NCBI RefSeq assembly: GCF_032854445.1
Contig: NC_088306.1
Location: 5,080,373-5,144,372, forward strand
From: Liolophura sinensis
Lineage: Eukaryota; Mollusca; Polyplacophora; Chitonida; Chitonidae
Length of the DNA stretch: 64,000 bases
Direction of reading: 5' to 3'
The notes beneath the pieces are model-generated. The model was not told the DNA's origin. It was given only the letters and a program-made list of their open reading frames with translations, and made no database searches. Positions within the stretch are counted from its first letter, which is position 1. The number at the start of each line of letters is the position of its first letter. Both the position numbers and the translations under genes were made by a program. Below are positions 55,850 to 64,000 of this stretch, in pieces.

Positions 55850-56290
55850 CTACAATTCGACAAAACATTTGCCATCAGCATGACAATATATTCGCCATCG
55901 ACACGGCATCACACTTCTCATCAGAACAACATATCCCACGTCATCAACACAATATCACCTTGACCATTAACACGGTATACCACTTGCTATCAACACAATT
56001 CCACGCTTCGCTAACATGCACTTGTCGTCTACACACCACTCCATTCTCACCATTATAACGACACCACATTCCAAATCAACACAACTACATAACATCAACA
56101 TGACATCACGTACGCCCTAAACACTGCTCCTCACTGATCCTCAATACGACATCACATTCTACATCGAGACATCATCACATTCGACACCAACTCAATACTA
56201 CACTCGCCATCAACATGACACATTACATTTGCCATCGGCACAACACTGCATTCGCTCTCAACCTGACACATTACTCGTCATCATCACAAC
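55850..56290. repeat. Degenerate ACA/CATCAACACGACA-type minisatellite
   Basis: Loose repeats of about 20-25 bases such as CATCAACACGACATCACATT, many with TCGCCAT, recur over about 440 bases. Shorter stretches of the same type lie at 57,125-57,245 and 60,960-61,060. Confidence 0.6.
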
Positions 56291-59265
56291 TCCAAAAAAA
56301 TTGAATTTTTGAATTTGTTTTATTCCTTTTCAACTACCATATAATTCATTATGTCTCCAACGGCGAACAGCCTTTTCCCGCAAACACAGGACGAATAGGC
56401 CTTTACACGCTACTTTTCAGCTCAACTTATAGGTGCCTTAGCTGCACATTGATTACTGTCTTCTCGCAGTGGACGACCTCTTTCACATTAATCCTGATAT
56501 CTTTTGGATGCAAACCTGTGTGAAAACATTCAATCCAGTTTTTATTTGTTTTCAGCTCATAGTCTTTCCGTAAACCTCAATCAAATATATATTTCCCTCT
56601 TCATATCGACAGCGTTTCGCTCGTCACTCTCTTTATTCATAACAGAAACATCCCCTAAATTGCATTTTAAAAACACACTTCCTTGCTCAATCCCACAGGT
56701 CTTATCAAATTCTGCAGAAAGCTATTTCGCCGTATGAAAACGCCACAGTCGAATTGAATTCTAGTCTTTCGGGGTTTTATTTCATTTCTTTCCATTTTTT
56801 CAAATCTCTTTGCAGCGACTTTGAAATTCCCACAGAGTATTATAACGGCTTGGCTCGTCTCTGAGTATTGATAATCAAACATTTAAATATCAAACTGGTT
56901 TTGCAGCCTTAATACTTATGCTTTCTCCGCTCTCATTTATTGCAATATTAATTTTGTTCTATATTTAGCAGAATATTCCGTTACAACATCAGAATGCATT
57001 GTTGCATAACTTAATCAATAGACATTCTGTTATTTTTAACAGGTAATTTTTGAGGGTTCTTCTACAGTGCTCCACTGTATGGGGCAATGGTGACAATGTA
57101 TTGTTACCTAGCAAAGCGTTAGCAATCAAAACAACGCCACACTTTCCATCAACACGACACCGCACTTGACATAAATACGACACCGCCAATCAACACGACA
57201 ACACACTTGCCACCAACACGAGAGCACACTCGACAGCAATCACCCGTAACCCGGACACCATGCTCATCACGATTCCTCATATAGCCATGCATTTATAATA
57301 TCAGTGTAATACTGGCTTTGCCTTTTCCCGTGCATTTGGACGCATAGGCCTTACATGCTCCTTCTCAGTTCAACTTTATGTGCTTCACCTGCACATTGAT
57401 TACTTTCTTTATGCAGTAGGCTACTTTTGTCACATTATTCCACATTGTTTTAGATGCAAACCTGTGTGGAAAAATTCGATCGGATTTCTGTTTGTTTTTT
57501 GCTGATCGTCCTGCTGTAAAGGTTCATCAAATAGATATTTCCCCTATCAAATCAGCAGCGTTCCGCTCGTAAGTCTCTTTATTCATGACAGAAACATCTC
57601 CGAAATTGCATTTTAAGAACGCGTTTCCTTGGTTAATCCCACAGGTCTTGTCAAATTCAGCAAAAAGCTATTTCCTGGTATGGAAATTCGACAGATGTCG
57701 AATTGAATTCGGGTTTCATTTGATTTCTTTCCATTTTCTCAAATCTCTTCGCAGCTACTTTGAAATACCCACAGTATTATAACGGACTGGCTTGTCTCTG
57801 GGTATTGATAAACCGACATATAAATATCAGACATGTTTGCATCCTTAATACTTTGCTTTTAGCCGTTCTTACAGTCTGAGATGTCATATCGTACACTAGG
57901 GTGTTACACTGGAATTTTGATCGATGTTATCCACTTGGCCACGACTCCTCTTTGGCATCAGTAAGATGTTCAGAACGAGAAAGGTATCCTGCTTTTCTGA
58001 GAAAGTCAAGACAGAATCTCGAACCGACAAAAGTTAAGCGATATATACAGTTTGTGTGACAGAATAATTTAATTTAATTAATTTGCCCAGCGTCTCACAA
58101 AATCTCGACGTGGTTTGAGCTTCACAACTCAGACAGTAAACAGTCGTGGTGTACAAACGTAACCGAGCGTTGTCAACAACAAAGGGACACGACACAAGGA
58201 GTTTCTGGTTAGGCCTACTCCAGACCTAATAGCAAAAACCTCCTTAGCCAGTTTTACAACAGGTGATATAGACATCATTCACTTCGAGGGCGAAACCTTT
58301 GCTCACTTTGCCTATTTGCTTTTCCTCAGGCACAAGTTCCCTTTGAGTCAAGTCAGTCGACATCGATATCTGACGATTGCCAAATTTAAACACACTGATC
58401 GAGTCCACACTCTCATTGTCTTTAATCTCGAATTGTCTTTTGATTCTATTTGTTCGCCTCTTTTGATCAGTTCATATCAAATACTTTTTGTTTATTTCGA
58501 CGCCTTCTAGACATAGTTTCACCGGAAACGGCATTGAGACGGAGTTTTTAGTTCTTCGTTATGTTTCATCATGCGGGCTACAAGAAGGCTTTTGCGTGTG
58601 TACTTCAGGTATGCGATGTGGTATTTACTTGGCACTAGACGTTGCTTTGTTGTGATAACCTGACCGGGCATTTCTCTAGTCGGAGATTGTTCTGACGTTA
58701 GGTTTGGCGAAATTTTTTTCGACCAAGGATGGTCTTAAATCAACGTCAGACAGAGTTGTATTTAAAAATGTGATATGGTTAGACGATTTTCTTAGTCAGC
58801 TATGTTGAGGCTGTTACCAAGGCGGGTGGCATTGCCTATCACCCAGAAATCTCCGGCCAAGGTGGCCTAGGGAATAGCTGATCGACGCTATGCTTGCTAT
58901 AAAGCGACAGACAAAAATGAAAGGAACATAAGTGTATGCATACCTAATGCTCTAGAGACGTATTTGAAGGGAAAGTTTTGTTGGAGTCTAACAGGGTAAC
59001 TGCGTCAAGATTTTGAATGTATCTCGCTCTGACGTTGGATTGTGGCCATCCTTGGCATAAAAATTTTTTGTAAAAACCTAACGTTAGGGCAACTGACGTT
59101 AGTGCCTGCATACTTAAGGCTATGGAGACGTGTCACAATCGTCGAGACACACTGTCATAGCATCTACACAAGCTATTAAACAGAGAGTGTTCTAACGTTG
59201 GTTTTGGGCCATCCTTGATCGAAGGAAATTTTTGCTCCACCTAACATCAGAGCAACAGACTGGGG

Positions 59266-60680
59266 TTCTCCGGGCATCCTGACTTCACTCTGATTAACCA
59301 CCCAAGGGAAGGGGCCTGGGGAGGGCTCCTAAGACGATCTTTAGACTAAGAAGAGCAACGTCAGATCAACGTCATCAAAGGCTGATATCGACTTTGCAGA
59401 TATCAGTCATCGACGAAGAATGCATCTTTATACACACTTCCGGTTTGCTTTACTCAGATAGAATATTCTCTCTCAGCTTCTCCCCAAATCGGTTATCGAT
59501 TTCACCCAATCTTAACACCATATGATCTCTGTGTCTGGGCGTCTTTCATCTTGAGATCATTTACCATTCTTCAGTGTTTTATGTTGCTTTCAGTGATGGA
59601 GAATTTATAGCCACATAGAGTCTGTTCTTTGATCTCCAAAGCTTTCTAGCTTTTACGCAGAATTTCGCAGAAATGTTGTATTCTTGGTGATAATTATGCA
59701 CTAGACATCACTAACATACCTAATTTTGTGGGAGAGAAGCCAATAAACACGCATCTTCGCCCTTATTGCCCACAGTCACCGACACTGCAGTTCAGGAGTT
59801 CCAGCTCAGAATTGGTTGATTTTCAGAAGATAGTGTGATGAAATGTAGGCTGTGATACACGTAAATTAATGTCTTAATTTGAACGCAGATTTAATTTGTT
59901 AGTGACGCTAGATCACAGTCTCTTATTACAGCATAATACTGCGTCATATTCAGCATACTGTCCTGGAAGTCCTGACACAGTCATTATGTTAATATAATGG
60001 AGTATTTGTGCTGTATTTAACAGAATAATTCAATACAACATCAGAGTGTATTCTAGCATAACTTAACGAACAGACGTTCACGAGCAGATTGGATTCAGTG
60101 TAATTAACCACCTTGAGGACGGGACCCGAGGGAGGGATCCTCAAACGAGCTTCAGACTTAATAAGAAAAACTTCAGAGCAATGTCATCAAAGACTGAAAT
60201 CGACTTTGCGGATATCAGTCAAAGACGAAGAAGGCACCTTTGTATACACTTCCGGTTCGCTTTACCCAGACAGGAGATGCTTTCTCAGCCATTCTCCAGA
60301 TCGTTTATTGATTTCACCAAATCTTAACACTATATGATCTCTGTGTCTGGCCGTTTTTCATCTCGCGATTCTTTATCATTCGTCAGTATTTTATGTTGCC
60401 ATTACCAATGGCGAATTTATAATGATGTGTGATTTCTTCTTTGATCTCCAAAGCTTTCTAGATTATAAGCAGAATTCCGCTGAAATTCTGTATTCTTGGC
60501 GATAATTCTGTTGAAGCGAAGGCAATGAATACCTCTCTCCACTCTCATTGCCCTCAGCCAACGACACAGCAGCTCAGGAGTCCCAAGCTAGGATTGGTTG
60601 AGTTTCGAACGCTAATCTGATGAAATATAAGCCGGGATACACTCCAATTAAACTGTTCATTTTAACACAGATTGATAAAG
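59266..60680. repeat. Two direct copies of a 600-base segment
   Basis: GATTAACCACCCAAGGGAAG...ATATGATCTCTGTGTCTGG (first copy, from 59,291) and TAATTAACCACCTTGAGGAC...ATATGATCTCTGTGTCTGG (second copy, from 60,100) align over several hundred bases, about 830 bases apart. They contain TATACACTTCCGGTT and ATTTCACC. No function recognised. Confidence 0.75.
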
Positions 60681-61504
60681 ACTGTATAGTCTGATACAAT
60701 ATATAATAAATATATATTTATCTGTTAAATACAGCAATATTGTATATGCAAGATATAGAATATGCTATATTTAACAGAATAACCCGCTACAAGATCAGAA
60801 TCCATTCTAGCATAACTTAACCTATAGAGGTTCCGTTATCTTTAGCAGATAATTTTTTAGAGTATTTCTGCAATACTCCACTGTATGGGGTATCTCTTCC
60901 CGCGCCATGGCGACAACCCACTGTTAGATAGCAGCCCATGAGTAATTAATTCAACGCCAAACTTTCCAGCAACAGGACAGCGCCATCAACACGGCAACGC
61001 ACTCGCCACCTACACGGCAGCACACTCCGACAGCAATTCGACCCCATCATCACCGTAGCCCGACGACATAGTCACGATTCCTCATATAGCCATGCTTTCT
61101 TAATATCAGTGTAACACAGGTTTTATACATTATTCATCACAGTTATTATTACGAAAGAATTGGCATGTCCCGAGTATTGAACAGCCTTTTCCTGCGCATC
61201 TGGACGCATACACCTTTACATGTTCCCTCTCAGCTCAACTTGATGTGTTTCACCTGCACATTGATTACTTTCTTCTCGCAGTAGGCGAGTTTTATCGAAT
61301 TAATCAGGAAGTTCTTTCAAACCCGATTGAAGAAATTCAACTAAATTTCTTTTTGTTTTGTGCTGATCGTCTTCCTGTAAACCTAAATCAATTATATATC
61401 TCCCCAATCAAATCGACAGCGTTCCGCTCGTAAATCCCTTTATTAAAAAAAAATATCTCAGAAATCGCATTTTAAAATTGCGTTTCCTTGCTTAATCCCA
61501 CAGG

Positions 61505-61515
61505 TCTTATTATTA

Positions 61516-61556
<41 letters not shown>
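61505..61556. repeat. (TTA)n/(TTTA)n microsatellite, LINE tail
   Basis: TTATTATTATTATT followed by TTTATTTATTTATT marks the 3' tail of the - strand retrotransposon. Confidence 0.9.
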
Positions 61557-61557
<1 letters not shown>

Positions 61558-62445
61558 CACCAGAAATGCGGCAGAGTACAACAAAACACATTGCATCAGA
61601 TGCATACATAAAATTAGAGAACATTGGTAAAGAAAGCGTGGATGTTATGCCGATATGAGGCTCCCTGGCAGGAACAGAAACCCCAGATGGCTTATTTTAT
61701 CCCGTTTAGGAGTTGACGTGAGAGGTACAGTTTATCAAAATAGGAGCTGAGGGTAATATATGGGTATTTGATAAATATCGGACTAGAGAAAATTGTAAAC
61801 AGAGCAATCGGAATTCATGACACAACATGTTAGTAAGGCGAGGTTGAAGCAAAAATTGCATGCGTATTTATACGTTTATATAATGAAAGATATGCGTCAT
61901 TTAACTGAGGATACAGGTAGTGGTAATTAAGATACTGGACCTAAGAGTGACAATACTTACCATGTGAATCTACATTAACGTATTTACATTTGAATGGAAG
62001 CGACTGAAGGACACTTAGTCTGGCTGACGGTAAGTAATGAAATAGCACTTTAACCTGGATTTAAAAAGAGAAACAGAATCACGGTATTTTAAGTCAGAGG
62101 GCAACTTATTCCATTCTATGGGACCTTTTATCTTACAAGTCTAGAAAATCATTGGTTTTATGGAAAGGCCTCTGTAAGTTGACTGACGAAGTCGTATGGG
62201 GTAAAAATGAACTGATGATTGTTTGATAAAATAAGAACTGAAGCTGAAGGGGACAAGATCAGGACTGTGTAAGCACTTAAAAATTAACTGGGTTGTTTGA
62301 AATACGTTAACAGATTCAATCGACAATGTTTTGTTTTGCTTAAAGAATGGGCCAGTATGATCATGATTGTGGGAAAAATTTGTCAGTGGAACAGCACGTT
62401 TTGAAGGTGTATCAGGGGGAGGAGGTGGGTGGTGTAAGTATTACC

Positions 62446-63483
62446 TCACACTACGTTGCAATATGTTTGTATGGGATAAATAAGGGCATAATAAAGAATA
62501 TATAATGTTTTCTTCTTCAGAAAATATCTAATATGAGAGAGAGCACCTAGATTACGTGAAATTTTCTTGCAAATTTCGCTGATATGTGTCGTCCATGTCA
62601 ATTTATGGTTAATAGTTACTCCAAGAAGATTGAAAGATGTTAGATATTCGATTTCCTGTTGCTTTACATTAATATGAGGTTGGAAATGTGTGTTATTTTT
62701 TCTGTTTGGTGTGATAAACATAGATTTGGTTTTCTTAATATTCAAAGAAAATTTGTTACCACACAACCATCAATAAAGCTTATCGAATTCTTAGTTTATT
62801 TTTTTATTTTATAGTACAGGATCGGAGTCAGATAGAAAGGCACTCGTGTCATCGGCAAACAGGGTAATTTCAAGGTTAGATGCATAGACGATATCGTTAA
62901 TATAAATTAAAACAAAGCAGAGGATCAAGAATAGAACGTTGTGGAACTCCAGTGTTTTTGGCGTTTGAATGAAGATTCGATGTTGTTATAAAGTAAACAG
63001 TGTCTCCGGTTAAAGAGGCAACATTTATTGAATAGGCCAGTAACACCATAATGTTTTAGTTTTTCTAAGATGATAATATGACCGAATGTGTCGAATGCTT
63101 TGACTAGGTCAAGAAAAAGAGAAATGCTAAATTTATTTGATTCTTTGGCTTTTACGAGTTTATCATAGACGCAAATCAAAGCATGCATCGTAGAATGGTT
63201 GCTCCTGACGCCATACTGATTTTCGAAAAGCACTTTGTTCGTTTCAAATAAATATATTTTAATACTTTAAATATATTTTTAGTTTATCGGCTACTAATGA
63301 TTCAAATATCTTACTGAAAAAAAGGCAATAGGAAAAGAGGTCTGTAATTACTATGTCATCCATGCCCCCTGCTTTAAAAAATGGGCAGATTTTGGCGACT
63401 TTTGACTTATCTGGAAAAATTCCAGTTAGAAACAACAAGTTAACCATATGGGTCAATGGATGAGCCAAGGAATCAGCTGCCAT
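62446..63483 (-). pseudogene. Reverse transcriptase remnant of the CR1/L2-like element
   Basis: Open pieces at 63,259-63,483, 62,925-63,233 and 62,446-62,766 belong to one RT domain in different frames. The FADD block (62,841-62,870) lies between the last two pieces. Frameshifts near 63,250 and 62,930 separate the parts, so the copy is unlikely to be active. Confidence 0.85.
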
Positions 63484-64000
63484 TTTAATAACAGAGGGAT
63501 GAAAGCCATCTAATCCAAGGGAACTTTTTTTGAATCTCCTAACTAATTCACGAACTTCTTCATATGTACAAAGGCCTAGTGAAAAACTTGGGGGATTGAT
63601 CGGTGGAAGGGAGCTTCTACAGCAATTTGAGGCAAGCGGTATTTCGGATCCTACTTTACTAGGGATGTCATTAAATATGTGTTAAAACCATCCGCAATTT
63701 TTTTCCGGATCAGTTACTCTATCACCATCAATGGTGAACGACTTCGGCAGTTTCTCATTATTTTGTTTTTATTAAATTATTTATTAATTTCCACGTTCCC
63801 TTTATGCTGTTATTTACAGAATTAAATTTCTGGTCGAAATAATACTTTTTCGCTGAGCGTAATATGTGGTCCAGTTTATTTCTATATTTCCGGTATAAAT
63901 CTTTTATTTCTTTGCTGCTATTCTCTCTAAATGAGCTACGTACGGCTGGAGTAATTTTGACCTACTAGAATTTCTGTCAATATTTTAGAGGGGAACGTTT

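Larger units (their letters stand above)
55050..61500. repeat. Intergenic block of diverged direct duplications
   Basis: Several segments recur in the same direction. One contains TCAGCAGCGTTCCGCTCGTA at 56,520-56,720, 57,470-57,670 and 61,330-61,510. Another contains ACAACATCAGAATGCATT and CTCCACTGTATGGGG at 56,965-57,110 and 60,770-60,910 (first half also at 60,010-60,070). A third pair is 59,266-59,900 and 60,100-60,680. No coding region is supported; short frames here are not conserved between copies. Confidence 0.7.
61505..64000 (-). mobile_element. Non-LTR retrotransposon, CR1/L2-like, 3' part
   Basis: Reverse transcriptase motifs in order on the - strand: GIFPDKSKVAKICPFFKAGG near 63,420, FSKIFESLVADKL near 63,290, LFENQYGVRSNHSTMHAL near 63,230, FLDLVKAFDT near 63,110, IYINDIVYASNLEITLFADD near 62,880-62,840, and the thumb-like LGVTINHKLTWTTHI near 62,600. 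The catalytic FADD and FLDLVKAFD survive. The 3' end is a TTATT/AAATAAAT-type microsatellite at 61,505-61,556. The reading frame is broken in several places and the 5' part lies outside the window. Confidence 0.88.

Overview
This is eukaryotic, animal DNA. It shows long GT-AG introns, intron-bearing nuclear tRNA genes, non-LTR retrotransposons and many tRNA-derived SINEs. The SINE types (an AAATAAAT-tailed tRNA-derived family, and a second family resembling molluscan V-domain/RUDI elements) suggest a lophotrochozoan, most likely a mollusc; the species cannot be fixed from sequence alone.

Layout. (1) 1-3,584, + strand: 3' part of a decayed L1/Tx1-like non-LTR retrotransposon, ending in a short A-run that abuts the interior of a tRNA-Ile gene. 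(2) 3,585-9,720: a composite tandem array of roughly 1-kb units, each with an intron-bearing tRNA-Ile(UAU) gene or relic, a second tRNA-like module and a degenerate CACAATCCACAACGTTA-type minisatellite. (3) 9,820-12,667: SINE, minisatellites and 3' flank. (4) 12,668-55,020, - strand: one gene, the orthologue of beta-PIX (ARHGEF7). I resolved 18 coding exons by splice sites, reading frame and homology, encoding about 652 residues with SH3, DH (RhoGEF), PH, Pro/His-rich linker, GIT-binding and coiled-coil regions in the family order. A noncoding first exon and likely promoter lie near 54,900-55,050, and a likely alternative terminal exon at 25,612-25,793. (5) 55,050-61,500: intergenic DNA with multi-copy direct duplications. 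(6) 61,505-64,000, - strand: 3' part of a second non-LTR retrotransposon of CR1/L2-like type, running off the window.

The two most unusual signals are these. First, three separate exon/5'-splice-site junctions of the PIX gene (exons 7, 9 and 13) have each been amplified into tandem arrays (about 16, 9 and 6 copies) extending from the real exon into the downstream intron, so the introns begin with repeated decoy donor sites plus exon fragments. Second, the retrotransposon at the left edge ends exactly inside a tRNA-Ile gene of a tRNA array whose neighbouring copies are uninterrupted, which suggests insertion into a tRNA target.

The PIX reading frame is continuous across all exon junctions except at exon 7, where one base is missing at a run of four C. 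A one-base-longer run would restore both frame and the family's spacing, so either a sequencing error or a real frameshift allele is possible.
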